Shown piece after piece: positions 47,165-58,800 of a stretch of 64,000 bases of DNA (positions are counted from its first letter, which is position 1; each line of letters starts with the position of its first letter). The notes beneath the pieces are model-generated. The model ran no database searches and was not told the DNA's origin. It saw only the letters and a program-made list of their open reading frames with translations. The stretch is from Paramecium octaurelia (taxonomy: Eukaryota; Ciliophora; Oligohymenophorea; Peniculida; Parameciidae): the NCBI GenBank assembly GCA_905182995.1, contig CAJJDP010000059.1, positions 323,311-387,310 on the forward strand, written 5' to 3'. Both the position numbers and the translations under genes were made by a program.

Positions 47165-48090
47165 ATGGAAAGTTTGTATTCTTTATTATCATAGATTCTA
47201 TTGATTACAACATCTGTTATTCTATTGACTTATATGATAATTGCTTTTAGGAAAATCATATAAGATGTCAATGATATTTTAGACTCAACTGATAAACTTG
47301 TATTTTTGATTGCAGCAATTCAATGTACTAAATTTTGAAATTTAGAGTTATTGTTATTGTCATTCTTAATTACATAATATACACTCTTCCTAAGTGGATT
47401 GCGCATACTCAGAATACTTTAAGATATTATTTTATTAAATTGCTTAATAAAATTAGATAGTGATAATGAACAGTGTTTAGTAAATATCATTGGTATATAG
47501 CTTACCAGAAAATTGTAGATAAAATCTCCTAGACACTTTCATTTATTCTCCCATTTGTCTGGTGTATCATCATATTTTTAGAAGGGTTTAAATCACATTT
47601 TTAATGCGACCAATAAATATGGATGCTCCTTTCTGGATTGTTGTTGATTACTAACATAATTTAATTATATTTTGGACTCAATATATTAATATAGATCTAC
47701 AAATACTGTTAAGATTCAAGTAATCAACATATGTTTGATGGTTTACATAAAATTATGATGGATGAATTATAAAATAGGAAGGTATAGGTCATAGTATTTA
47801 TCCTATGTAGCATTAATTCATCAGTAATAATGTTTTTATATGATTACACTATTTTTGATCAACTCAACCCTACACTATGTCTCCAAAAGAATACTATTAC
47901 TGAAATACTTATTTATATTGCTGTGATAATGATCTCATACTAATTACCTTGTTTAGGAATATACTATGTGTTTTATCATAAGAATAAAAAGTATTTGAAT
48001 AACCACAATTGGGAAATGCAAAGAAGTATAGTCAAGCTAAATGATGAGGGAAGTGAGATAGAATTGGGAGATTATTAGAACCCATAATGA
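47165..48090 (+). CDS. Multi-pass membrane protein
   Basis: 291 residues from ATG at 47165 to TGA at 48088-48090; introns 47325-47345 (21 nt) and 47480-47508 (29 nt). About seven hydrophobic segments are visible, among them ILLITTSVILLTYMIIAF, LLLLSFLITQYTLFLSG, FILPFVWCIIIFLEGF, MLLSGLLLITNIIQLYFGL and ILIYIAVIMISYQLPCLGI, with a charged cytosolic loop (DELQNRKVQ) and a C-terminal tail rich in Glu/Asp. Seven spans with short loops resemble THH1/TOM1/TOM3-type or GPCR-like ciliate proteins, but no diagnostic motif was seen. Confidence 0.65.
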
Positions 48091-48160
48091 GTCCATTTGA
48101 TTCATTTTGATTGTTATTCACAACTAATATATATTATCAATGTTTTTCATAGGCTAATGG

Positions 48161-48535
48161 TCAATTCCTTGCGATTTCTGTAACAAATATATTCCTTTTC
48201 GCATCCCGAATAAACTCTTGTATAATGCAACAATCCATAGTTGAACTTATCATGCACAACTGCTCAAAATATTTATTCAACTTGATTTATCTATCTTGAA
48301 CTCTTGACAAATTCTAATTTGTTTTCACAAATAAAGATCGTTTTGGAAATTTTGGTTTTTCTACTTTAGTTTTACCTAATTAATCATCCAAAGCTTTTAA
48401 TTGAGAATAACGATATTTCGATAAAAATGTTTCATCTTAGCCTTCAAATCTAATCAATATTGAAAAGAATTACTTTACAATGTATTCCACTTTTGAATTA
48501 TTGAAAAAGAAGTTTGAGATCGATATTGAATACAT
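48161..48535 (-). CDS. PX-domain protein
   Basis: 124 residues, intronless, ATG at 48535, TGA at 48161-48163. Almost the whole protein fits a PX domain: the strand and Tyr-centred segment LSKYRYSQLKALDDQLGK, the proline-containing KPKFPKRSLF, and the helix RQIKLNKYFEQLCM. PX domains bind phosphoinositides, mostly PI3P, on endosomal membranes. The usual basic residue after the FxxRYS-type segment is a Ser in YRYSQ. It may be a minimal one-domain protein or have an unrecognised upstream exon. It converges with the membrane-protein gene ending at 48090. Confidence 0.65.
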
Positions 48536-48970
48536 ATTAGTATAAATGGTGATTTATTTATTAACTTTAGAAAATTTCTTTTAATCCAAAACACAAATTA
48601 TTGAAAAAATTTAATAACTTAATTCAAAAAAAACATTAATCCAATATTTAGATTTAAATATATATTTACATCTAATTGTTCATCCATTTTAACTATTAAA
48701 ACAAGATTGGTCAATTATTAATTAATCTTAATAAAATACAAAAGTTAATTATTGAATTTCAAATAGCTTTGTAATTCTGATAATAATATCTGATTACCTT
48801 TATATAATCTCGATTAGTAATACTTTTAAATTTTGAGTAAATCAAATAATAACAAATAAAACTAACTTGTATATTTCAACAGACATTTAAATAGATAAAA
48901 CATAAAATGATGCATTTAAAATGTTTGTTTATTTATGTGTATGTATTATTAATATACTATTGTTTCATGA
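48536..48970. other. Intergenic stretch
   Basis: 435 AT-rich bases between the PX gene start and the ribosomal P0 stop. No ORF or recognisable structure. Confidence 0.5.
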
Positions 48971-50050
48971 TCAATCGAATAAACCTCCCATATCGACATC
49001 TTCTTCGGGCTCTTCAACCTTGGCTGGTGCTTATTGAGCAGCTGGTTTATCGTCAACTTTAGCTGCAACTGGGGCAGATGTTGTTGGAGCACTTGATTAT
49101 TTGATCTAATCAAAAATGAATCCTGATTATAAACCAATAGCAGCCAAATCCTTGAAAGCATTAGCCAACAAATATGGAGCTGAAGCTTCGTTAACCCAAC
49201 CTAATTGATTATGGATAAAATGAATTACCATTGGCCAAAGAAACAGCAGAAACATTTCTAACATTTTGTTAGAATTTAGCAACAATGTCATTCAAGTTAA
49301 CTGAGACTTATTGTTTGTTCAAGATAGATCCATTGTCATAACAAGCAAGAACTTCCATTCTATTAAAAATATGAGATCATATTATTACCCATATAAGAAT
49401 GGCTTTTTGCCTAATTTTTACAATAAGACAGCTTATGATTAGCCAACCTTTTATCCGGTTTTCAAGACGACAAAGTCTTTGGTGATTTAGATTTAACCTT
49501 TTTCAATCTTGGTGGGGATTTAGAGAGCATGGAAGAATTGGATTGAAGCTGGGTCCATACCAGTTGGGCCTGGGGGAATAACAACATCAATTGGAGCAGT
49601 GGCACCAACTCTGGCTGGGGTTTCGACTTTATTCTCTTCAATGATTGGTTTAAGATCAAAGACTGGGGTGTCTGTGAAGATGAATCCAACTTTGCCTGCA
49701 ACTGAGTTTTTCAAGGCATCCAACTCTTTAATTGCACTACCGAATTTAGCCAATTCGTCATAATATTCATGTTCTTTTGGTAATTCTTGAACTCTAGTAG
49801 CCAAAACTTTTTTGAAGAGTGTCTAAAATACTTATGTGTAAATACATTTTTGCCAATAACTAATAGGGCATTTTTCTTAGCCAAAATTCTTCTGATGTCT
49901 TACACTTATTTAGATCCAACATTTGCTAATCCAACGATGATAACTTAAGTATATTTTGATAACAATTCATAAATCTTTCTATTATAATTATCAATGGGAT
50001 AATTACTTGAATTGTGCTGGCTTCTTATCTTTTGTTTCCTTTTTGCCCAT
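48971..50050 (-). CDS. RPLP0: Large-subunit acidic ribosomal protein P0 (uL10)
   Basis: 323 residues, the normal size for eukaryotic P0. ATG at 50050, TGA at 48971-48973; introns 49979-50006, 49823-49845, 49360-49388 and 49201-49228 restore the frame exactly. Diagnostic segments: QDIRRILAKKNALLVIGKN (rRNA-binding domain), GFIFTD, TAPIDVVIPPGPTGMDP, IPTKIEKGQIQITKDF, and an Ala-rich hinge followed by the acidic tail EEPEEDVDMGGLFD. P0 forms the base of the ribosomal stalk that recruits translation GTPases. The C-terminus has DMGGLFD rather than the more usual D(M/D)GFGLFD. Strong independent evidence for the genetic code and the micro-introns. Confidence 0.97.
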
Positions 50051-50144
50051 TTATTATTTATTTAAATTAAAAAAAGATTTCAAATTTTTTGATAAACAAT
50101 TCAAGTATATATATAAATTTCATTAATTCTTTAATATACTTTTT

Positions 50145-51230
50145 TCAAGTCTCATTCTCCAACCACTTTAATCTCTTCCCTTCCTTCCATATCCCTCTCT
50201 TCTTAGTGTTATCAATAAATATAAACATCCCCACTCCATCTTACTTACCATCTTTCCACATCCCATCATATTTCCTCCCATCAGCCCATTAATAAACTCC
50301 GTGACCATCTTTTTTATCATTTTTATATTCTCCTTCATATTTCCTGCCATCTTTCCATATATACACTCCATGACCATGCATACAATTATTCTTCCATTAA
50401 CCAACATACCCTCTGCCATCAGCCCAAAAATAACGCCCTTATCCATTTATTTTATTATTCTGCCACTCTCCGTCAAAATAAGAACCATCTGGCCATTCAT
50501 ACTTCCCTGATCCCTACTTTATCCCTTAGAAATATTGTCCTATATATTTAGATCCATCATTCCAAATTTCCATGCCATAGCCATGCTAAAAATCATCTCT
50601 CCATTCTCCCTCATACCTTGACCCATTAGAATGCTTATAGACTCCTTTCCCATTTGCTTTATCCTGATCCCACTCTCCTTCATAGATATCACCATCTACA
50701 TGATAAAATATTCCTTTGCCGCATGCCCTATTATTTTTCCATTCCCCAACGTATTTTGCTCCATCAGTCCATGTTTGTGTACCTATTCCCTCTCTGCAGT
50801 TGCCTCTCCATTAACCCTAATAAGTTGCTCCACTCTTGAATTGATAGGGACCTCTCATATCCAGTGACTCATCATTGATTTTAGATGGAATGTTGATTAC
50901 CTCAAAATTCTCTTTCATATAATTCTTATTTGCCCCTCTATTTGGATTTTTCAATACCACTTTGATAGATTATAGTCTATGTTTTTTTCTAACTTAATAT
51001 CCTCGATATCTACTTTAAATTTTAATTGCAGCCTTGAGAATTTTATCGTTCTAATTTTAATATTCATTAAATTTATTTCGTTCTTTATAGCTTGATGATT
51101 ATTTCTCATTTCTTTTACTTTACTATTCCAAACATAATAAATCTGCATTTATATTGTCTTAATTGCTTCCAATCGAATTTCTTGAGTGACTCTTGCTATT
51201 TTTAGTTCCTTTATTATCTAACTTACTCAT
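50145..51230 (-). CDS. MORN-repeat protein with IQ motif
   Basis: 361 residues, intronless, ATG at 51230, TGA at 50145-50147. A charged N-terminal ~65 residues lead to an IQ motif (AAIKIQSRYRGYQVRKK), the classic IQxxxRGxxxR calmodulin-binding site. After ~45 residues come nine MORN repeats (for example [52 protein letters not shown]). IQ plus MORN suggests a calmodulin- or centrin-regulated scaffold of the cortex, basal bodies or cilia. The domain order differs from the acylated MORN protein at 41400, which has no IQ motif. Confidence 0.92.
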
Positions 51231-51445
51231 TCATTTAATAATTTACCACTATTTCTTTTTCCTAACCCATGTTTCTCCCAAATTTGCAATCACATTGACT
51301 ACACTTACCTCCCATTAAGAAGAGCACTGCTAGAAATAGAAATATTATAATAAATATTACATAATAAAAATGATCAAAACTTAAGCTTTTTAACTAGTTT
51401 AATCAATAAAAAAGTCGAAATTCTCATCAATGATAAAAATATAAA

Positions 51446-52002
51446 TCAAATCATAAATTGTTATTTTACTTGGGAGGGTTCAAATATCTTCGTTGCTTGA
51501 CTTTGAAGTAATTCATAAAATTAGTTTTAACCTAATTTGCTTCCAAATTCCAAGGAAACACTTGAGTCTTATAAATAAAATGGCAAGGGAGTCAATCTCT
51601 CATTTGGACTGCCCAAATATGAAGACATGGATTCCAAATGAAATTCATTGAACACCTTGCAAATACTACGAATAATAGCCAATTCCTCTTTGTGTTATTC
51701 GTTATTTGGAATCAATTGCATTACCTTACATAACAATTAACAAGAGTGTTAGGCCTTGATATTTATTGTGATATCGTGAGTATTAATTTGCTACTCCATA
51801 AGTAATTGATTACGTTCATTATTTAGACAATTCTAAGTTTTAATTACATCTATAAATGTATTTGCTCATTAAATTTCAATTGTATTTACTTTTACTAATT
51901 TTGAAGATCCTTCAAAGTTTCAGTTAGTTACTGATGCTCAGCCTCATAAATTTAGTGTTTCAGATTATTATCCTAATTGCTAAGTTCTTCAAGGACCTTC
52001 AT
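51446..52002 (-). CDS. Coiled-coil protein, unknown function
   Basis: 177 residues. ATG at 52002, 23-nt intron at 51791-51813, TGA at 51446-51448. The N-terminal ~65 residues are coiled coil (EELSNQDNNLKHQIYEAEHQ). A helical middle (CKVMQLIPNNEQHKEELAII) is followed by a more structured C-terminus (EFHLESMSSYLGSPNERLTP). Size and layout would suit a small ciliary or trafficking adaptor, but no family was recognised. Confidence 0.65.
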
Positions 52003-52041
52003 TTTATTTTAACTAATGATATTTATCAACTATTTTCTACT

Positions 52042-52382
52042 TCATTATAAGTATTCATACTTCTCTCCTTGAATAAAATAACGATGAGCAAACACATTGA
52101 TGTTTCGTCTAATCTTTGTTCTCTTAAAACCATATAAATTTAATTGCCTATCAAAAGTAAACAACCAAATTAACCTAATAAAACTCGCAAATGACTTCTG
52201 TTTATAGAATACTCGAAGTATTTATTTCTCCAATTTCTTGATATCACAAACTTCAAATGATGTACCATCATCACTCCATCTCAAGAACCTATATTGCTCT
52301 GACTAAACAAATCATATTAATTTATTACTTCTAGCAAATCAAATAGCTTGTCTAAAAACTTCGGACTTTTTTTCTATTGCAT
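52042..52382 (-). CDS. Minimal HSF-type DNA-binding protein
   Basis: 95 residues: essentially only a heat-shock-factor DNA-binding domain. ATG at 52382; introns 52303-52328 (26 nt) and 52148-52174 (27 nt, contains TGA); TGA at 52042-52044. It opens SPKFLDKLFDLLE, continues FLRWSDDGTSFEV and has the recognition-helix segment SFASFIRQLNLYGFKR, all matching the HSF family. There is no oligomerisation coiled coil or activation region, so it may bind DNA as a monomer or act as a competitor. It lies between a coiled-coil gene and a full HSF gene, all on the same strand. Confidence 0.88.
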
Positions 52383-52504
52383 TCAATATTAATATAATAA
52401 TTTTTCTGATGATATGTCATCTTTTAGTTTATTTAGTCATAATGAAATTAATTTAAATATATTTTATTTAATTATTGAAAAATATAAATAGCATCTCTAC
52501 AGCA

Positions 52505-53434
52505 TCATAAATCAAACCCAAAAAAGTTAAAATCTGATTCTTGCTAACCAAAAAACCAAACTGGTTCCAAAGTCTCAAGATTAAATTGATCCTACTTATG
52601 ATTTAAATAATTTCCAATATCTTCAACAACGGCTTTTCCAAATGGAGCAGGAGAAGTTGGATAAGGAGCCTCTACTTCATCTTCCTTGATTGACAGAGTT
52701 TCACTCATCCATAGATCTTCCTCCTTCGGGAACACACACTTTATGAGGTACTAAAACGAAGCCTCTATCAATCATAATCAATGTTTTTACAAGCTTCTGG
52801 TTTCATTGCTCTGACTATCATACGTATACTCTCAATGAAAAAGACTCCTCTCCTCTCCTAAATAGCCTTTATTTCCAATAGTTTCTACCAATTATTTGAT
52901 AGGATCATACTTCTATTATGAGTTTGAAATGACGCTGAAACCTCAACTATTGCTGAATGAAATCAACCAATTATTTCTAGATAATTACTTATTCTTATTT
53001 CAAAGACGTCATTGTATTTTTTAATTCTTCCTATTCTATAAGAAAAGTCCCTATCTATTGTTTCTCAACGTGAACTTACTTTTTCTTCTAAATGAACTTC
53101 TGGATAACCTTGTTTTATGTGAAGTACGGGTGCTCATAAGTCAAGATTCCATTTTAATCCTTACAACTTGTAAAGCCATACATATTCAATTATCTGCAAA
53201 ATAGAAACAAAATACCTTAAAAAACTTGAATAATTGCCGTGCTTAAAAAATCGAGGCAAGACATTCTCTTATAATAATGATTTATCAATGATTTTTATTT
53301 TAATTCCTTCTTCATCCCACTTTATAATGTCTATATACTCAGAACACTATATTTGTGATTGATAGTACATCTAGAATCTATTTAAAAATCTCAATAAATC
53401 TATTGCTTTTGCTTTTGTAATTTTTTTTGTTCAT
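52505..53434 (-). CDS. Heat-shock-factor family transcription factor
   Basis: 277 residues. ATG at 53434, TGA at 52505-52507; introns 53347-53368, 53194-53215, 52885-52910 and 52765-52790. DNA-binding domain: SNRFIEIFKQILD, IIKWDEEGIKIKIID, FFKHGNYSSFLRQLNMYGF. A linker (HPYFTQNKVIQKFIQKKKQ) leads to a heptad segment (EQEELKNTMTSLKQEQVIIQ) typical of the HSF trimerisation region, and an acidic C-terminus with aromatic residues (EDEVEAPYPTSPAPF, FFGQQESDFNFFGF) resembling an activation region. HSFs bind inverted nGAAn repeats. The DNA-binding domain is more divergent than that of the neighbouring minimal HSF. Confidence 0.9.
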
Positions 53435-53562
53435 TATTTTTTTAATTTCATGAAAATAAATTCATTTTCTAATTTCCCAAAAATAGTATTCATAGACAAC
53501 AATTAATCTTAATTACATAGAAGCAATTCTAGAATGTAATAATACAAAATTATATAATGATA

Positions 53563-55650
53563 TCAATAATTTATATATTTAATAAATCCCCAAGCTTATA
53601 ATCCATTATCGTTTATAATCAACTTCATTCCTTTTGTGATATATTCTGGGAAATACTTGAATTTCAGTCTAATGATATTTGGTTGTTTCGGAATTAATTC
53701 AATAAACTCCATAGGCTTTTCATTTTTCTCATTAATAACGAATAAATCTGTCTTTTTTTGATCATCGTCATTCGTATAAGATTTAACTTAACTACTTCCT
53801 TTCCTTCTTGGACTTCTATATGACTATTTGTTTAAACTATTAGAACTACTAGCCTTCTTGAGTTGTTCACTTTATTTTCTATAAGGTGTTCTTGGTTAAA
53901 CAGTTTCAGGTTTTTACATACAGGATTCATCAATTGATTTCGATTATTTTTTCCTTATTGTCAGAGTTTCAAACTACAATTATTCCTCTCGAATTATTTT
54001 ACAAATTTATCTAATAATATTATTACAATAGATACCTAGTACATTGAGTATTGATTACAGGTTCAAAGCTCACTGCTATTTTTTTTGCTTCTTTTTAATC
54101 ATCAAATAACCAAATTTCAGCTAAAAAGTCCCAAGCAGCTTAAGGATTGCTTTTACCTTCGATTAAAACCATTCCACGTCTTATGGGATTCTAATCTGAT
54201 CCAAACTATTAATTGAAATTTCCTTATTTAAACCTAATAGTACAAATTTATCCACATTGTGCAGATTTTACCTTTAATTATAATAGATTATTACTTGAAC
54301 TCTGTTGCATTAGATTTCTTCAACCTCAATAGGAAAGAACCGACCATGTTTATCTGGTCCCATTTACAATATTTGTTTGACTCTTATAATACCTTTGAGA
54401 ACTGTTCCACCAAGCACCTTCTAATTATTAATTTCAAACACATTGTGAATACAATATTCTGAATCTAAATTGGAGTTGTTTGTCAATTCATTTGTGGAAG
54501 GTAATAAGTTTAAGAACTTTATAAAATAATCTAAAGTCCTCTATTTCAAATTAGAGATCAAAAATATAGGAATGAGTGTTTTACTTAGAATTTATTTACT
54601 AAATAAGACAACATCTTCTTCACTTCTAACAACAATGGGAACACTTTAAATTTATAGACTCTTAATCATATCTTTTAATTATTCAACTTTGTCAACATAA
54701 TAATCCTCTGTGATTTGGTCTACGTGAGTTATAGCAATCATAAATGGTATTTGTTGAATTTAGATTAATTTAAGAAAATCCATAGTAGGTTTGCCAATCT
54801 ATTGTAATGAAGAGATTGTTAATAAGGCATAATCTGGAAACTAAGAATTGATAATTTGAATCATTTAATTGTGTGCTCTTTTAGTTCCACCCATATCGAT
54901 AAAAGTAATGAGTTTAGTTGATAAATCCACTAACTTTTCGACCATACAAGTAGGACTGAAATTAAGTTAATTTTAATGATTCATTATCTTTCCTTCACTA
55001 TCAAATCCTATGACTGTATGACTGACTCTTTCTGTCTTTCCAGATGTAATTTCAGACCTATTCTTCAAAAACTTCATTCTCGCCAAACCTTGTCCATTAT
55101 CTAGTTGTCCAGTGCTTAGGACTCCTAAAAGGGATGTCTTACCAGATCCACTTTCCCCTAAGAGTAGAATTCTTATGTCCAAATTGATTCCATCCTTTAA
55201 TCCTTTTCTTACTATAACCTCACAGGTTTTTCCATTGGTTCCCTGATTGACACCTACTACCAATAATTCGGCCTTAAGAGATTAAGCCATCAAACAGAGT
55301 GTTTTCAATGATCCAAGCATGTCGGATTTGTTAAGACCCAGAGGATTACCACTATCTTCAACTCCGATTTTATAATATGCCATTCCATTTCCTTCAGATA
55401 ATCTGAAATTCATCTATGTTGTTAAATGAGTTAATCTCTTAGGATCAGGATCAACCAGTCTAAGTTTGTATTCAGTGTGTCCAAAATCACTCTCTTACTT
55501 GAAACAGGATATTTTTGAGATATCTTCTTGAATTGAATACTAAATTCTATCATCAAGTTCTTACTTATTCATCTATGTATTATTATAAATCGATTTGGAT
55601 CTCCTCGTTATTTGGTTTTACTAAAAGCACAAATTAAGGCTTGGTTTCAT
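53563..55650 (-). CDS. GTPBP1/GTPBP2-like translational GTPase
   Basis: 679 residues from ATG at 55650; 653 from the in-frame ATG at 55572. Introns 54272-54294 and 54011-54035; TGA at 53563-53565. After ~170 residues comes GESGSGKTSLLGVLSTGQLD (P-loop plus the family's TxGxLD), ARMKFLKNRSEITSGKTE and VIGFDSEG, all typical of GTPBP1/2. EF-Tu-like domain II (VLGGTVLKGIIRVKQIL) and domain III (RRGMVLIEG, NPQAAWDFLAEIWLF, IIRLKFKYFPEYITKGMKLI) follow, with a ~110-residue Ser/Lys-rich insert in domain III. The G3 region is DMGGTK rather than D(L/T)AGHE, lacking the catalytic His, and G4 is THVD rather than (N/T)K(x)D. GTP hydrolysis may be impaired. GTPBP1 in animals assists ribosomes and mRNA surveillance. 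Confidence 0.85.
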
Positions 55651-55672
55651 ATTTTAAATGCTATCTGATTAA

Positions 55673-55945
55673 TCAAAAATATACTTATATTGAATCCTAT
55701 TATTCTGTTTCATCATCATTTATTTAATTGTTATCTTATTTATTTGATTGTTTTCCTTTCTTTTTTTTCTGGAGATTCAAATTTTGTTTTCTTTGCTTTT
55801 ACTTATCAGTCAGCTCAGAAAATTAGGGATGCGCTTGCTTTTATTGTTTTTTCTTCTCTCTTTTGGACTCTTCTTCATCTATACCTTGCCATAAACTATA
55901 AATTCCATTATTTATAGTGGATTGTTATTAAGAATCAATATGCAT
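55673..55945 (-). CDS. Small highly charged protein
   Basis: 90 residues from ATG at 55945 to TGA at 55673-55675, no intron. Composition is Lys/Gln/Asp-rich (GIYSLWQGIDEEESKREKKK, then LQKKKKGKQSNK). It is largely disordered by eye. It ends 22 bases before the likely ATG of the GTPBP-like gene on the same strand. No family recognised. Confidence 0.5.
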
Positions 55946-56145
55946 GAATGTGGGATTGTAAGAGTATATTCTTTCTTAAATATAATAATAAATAATTGTA
56001 TAAAAGTTTTAAATGAATTTCAATTCAATATTAGTTCTGAATAATTAATGTATTTTTTACGTGTAGTTTCTCTCATAGAAATTGCTAGAATAATTAAAGA
56101 ATAAAATCAATATTTCATAAAACAACAAATTCAATAGATTATTCA

Positions 56146-56799
56146 TCAACTAATCTTCATCTTTTTCTTTTTCTTACGTTGTTCTTCTTCTTTAATATGT
56201 TCCTGTATAATAAATTTCATTGCTATCATACTATCTAATGTTACAGTTACCTTTGACAAAATTGTAAATGAAAATAGACATTATTATAACTATTGCATAT
56301 ATTGATATTGATTTCTCTGTTAGATTGTACGATCTCAAGAATTTTGTAAAACTATTCTAGTTTCTCTCATAATCTTCTAATATCTAATCATAATCTAAAA
56401 TAATACATGTTATTTCTCTGTGTACATTCTACCCTTGATTTCAATTTCATCCAATGACAACTAACTTAAGTCACGCTAATCAAAAATAAATTATTCAGGC
56501 TTAATCAACTGTAACCAATCAATTTATTGTACCAGTGACTCATCTATTGTAGAGTCTGGATACCTTAATCTTATCTCTTGCATGCAATTATTCATCATAT
56601 AAAAAAAGTGATTTAGCACAAGATCTTGTTTCGAAGACTCCTCATATTCAGAAAAATAACCAAAAATCTAATCTTTGTTTGAGTCGTAAAATATGCCTAC
56701 TACTTTATCACACAAATAAAGACGCTAAGTTTCAATATCTTTTATCCATTCTGTAGCGTAGCATAAACTTATTATAAAATAACAAATATTCACTTTCAT
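56146..56799 (-). CDS. Type I single-pass membrane protein, p24-like topology
   Basis: 200 residues. ATG at 56799; introns 56384-56406 (23 nt) and 56223-56250 (28 nt); TGA at 56146-56148. Signal peptide (MKVNICYFIISLCYA), a ~130-residue lumenal region (CDKVVGIFYDSNKDQIFGYF), a helix (HILEDYERNQNSFTKFLRSY), one membrane span (SIYAIVIIMSIFIYNF) and a short basic tail ending KKKKKMKIS. The order signal - lumenal domain - coil - span - dilysine-rich tail resembles p24/TMED cargo receptors of the early secretory pathway, but the GOLD-domain signature is not clear. Confidence 0.7.
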
Positions 56800-57180
56800 T
56801 ATTTATAAAACTAAATTAAAATGGGAATATATTATTATTCATTATTATCCATATTTATTATTTATTCTTAACCCTTTTCAAACCCTTCTTTTTTGTTTAT
56901 TACACTCAATTGAAATGAAATTGTCTTTCATTCTTAATAATTATCAATTTTGTTATTATCTTATGCTACTATTTTTTGTAGAATACACATAACACAAGTT
57001 ATATAAAAATTCTCTTTATTTCCAATTATGTATATATTCTCTAACATAATTGCTGCTTGTTAATAAGTGCTCACTAAATCAAATAATATAGATGAATAAA
57101 ATGAGAAGCAAGAGGGGATGGATAAAAAGAGAAATAAATTAGTTTTTATTTAATTTTTATATTTATTTATTTATTAAATT
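56800..57180. other. Divergent intergenic region
   Basis: 381 AT-rich bases between the start codons of the membrane protein (minus strand) and the Pumilio gene (plus strand), so it must hold both promoters. No specific motif was assigned. Confidence 0.5.
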
Positions 57181-58714
57181 ATGACAGATGATGATTTTGA
57201 AACAGAGTAAAACTTACTAGGAACGATTTTGTCAAGTAAATTACTCTAATATATGTTAGCAACTGATGAAGTCGAGCATTAGGATCAGAAGAAGTAAAAT
57301 GCAAGTGTTGATTACAATTAAACCTAGACTTAAACAAAATTCTAATTCTAATATTAGTTTTAAACCACAGATTCTTTCAGCAAATCCTTTGAACAAATAA
57401 GTTTAGGTTCAGATCAATTATGCAGCCCTATTTCTCCTGATGGAAAATTGTAATATAAAAATCAAGGGGCTTGCACTTCATTCAGTTCAGATAATCAAAC
57501 TAGCTTAGAAAATTCAATGATTTTTGGAAATGCTCGTGGCTTTGATTACTTCTAAAAATAACCTGAATAATTTTCACCCATTTTCTACAGTTAAACCAAT
57601 CCAATCAGGCCTTCATATCAAAAACCAAGTCAAAATTTAGAGATATAATTAGATATTGATATTGTAAGATTTGATGTTTTATCAATTTTTATAGGAGAAT
57701 ATGTGTGGTAATCAAGTGCTCTCTAGAAAGGTGCAGAAGATTTTTGAGACAGGAACACCCAATTAAAAGCAATAAATATTTTGGAAAGTGCAAGCGAATT
57801 GTTAAGAATTCTCAAAAGATGTCTTTGGAAATTACTTAATTTAGAAGATACTTGAAAAAGGTATAACCCAATATAATATCATTTTAGGATCTTAAGTATA
57901 TTAAATTTTGATCTTTAAATAATTATTGCCTTATGTATTAGAATTATCTAAAAATAATTTTGGTTGCAGAGTGATATAGAAACTTATAGAAATCATCTCC
58001 AAAAATGATCAACTAATAAATCTATTCATTGAAGAAATAAAACAAAATGTTTAATCACTTTTAATAGATTAAAATGGCAAATATGTAATTTTAAAATGTC
58101 TGGAAAGCCTTCAAATAGATGAAGTCAAATTTATTCTAAAACCAACAGAGGAATTATGTAATCATATGTGTGATTCTTAATATGGATGTAAAATAATCTA
58201 AAAATTAATTGAAAACTATCCAACTTAAGTGGATAATTTGATATAAATTTGTATATCTAATTAAGACCTCCTCTATAAATCTTAATCTGGAAATTACATC
58301 ATTTAATATGCCATTAAATAGCCGAAAAATCTAGAAGTTATAGCAAATTACATTGTAAATCACTTAGAATATTTATGTTTTAATAAATATGCAAGCAATA
58401 CAGTGGAAGCCATCCTTGAATATTTAACTCCAAAACTTAAGAATGATTTAATTTAAATTTTGATCAAACTTTCAGATTAAAATAGAATGTAATTTAAAAT
58501 GTATAATCTTAGGTTCATTTTTATAAATATAGCAACTAATCCTTTTGGAAATTATGTTATAAAGAGGTTATTATATACGTTTGAACTAGAACACACGCAA
58601 TAACTGTTAAATCTAATAAAATAGAATTTAAATTTGCTACAATACATTAGGCAATCAGAATTTGGATAAAGAATCTATACAATATTGACAACATAGTTAA
58701 ATGATTAAAATTGA
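57181..58714 (+). CDS. Pumilio/PUF-family RNA-binding protein
   Basis: About 490-500 residues. ATG at 57181, TGA at 58712-58714; 31-nt intron at 57664-57694 and a likely 27-nt stopless intron at 57861-57887. The N-terminal ~160 residues are Gln/Ser-rich and disordered. The rest is a PUF domain with repeats recognisable by their core: KDVFGNYLIQKILE, NNFGCRVIQKLIE, DQNGKYVILKCLE, DSQYGCKIIQKLIE, SQSGNYIIQYAI, NKYASNTVEAILE, TNPFGNYVIKRLL and SEFGQRIYTIL, eight in all. PUF proteins bind 8-nt motifs in 3'UTRs and repress or localise mRNAs. Most repeats keep the base-contacting pattern, so specific RNA binding is expected. Confidence 0.93.
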
Positions 58715-58800
58715 TAATAATATAAAAATGATTATAAAAATAAAAGATAATATGATAGATTACACTTATTACACTTATTAATAGACTCAAAATAAAATAT

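Noticed and set aside
49462-49804. Two overlapping minus-strand ORFs of 79 and 94 residues
   Set aside because: The 94-residue frame is one exon of ribosomal P0 and the other is an out-of-frame shadow of the same exon.
50089-50867. Plus-strand ORFs rich in Ile/Pro/Phe opposite the MORN gene, and a Met/Gly-rich minus-strand ORF at 50168-50446
   Set aside because: All overlap the continuous MORN+IQ reading frame; they are antisense or out-of-frame shadows of the repeated Gly/Trp/Asp codons.
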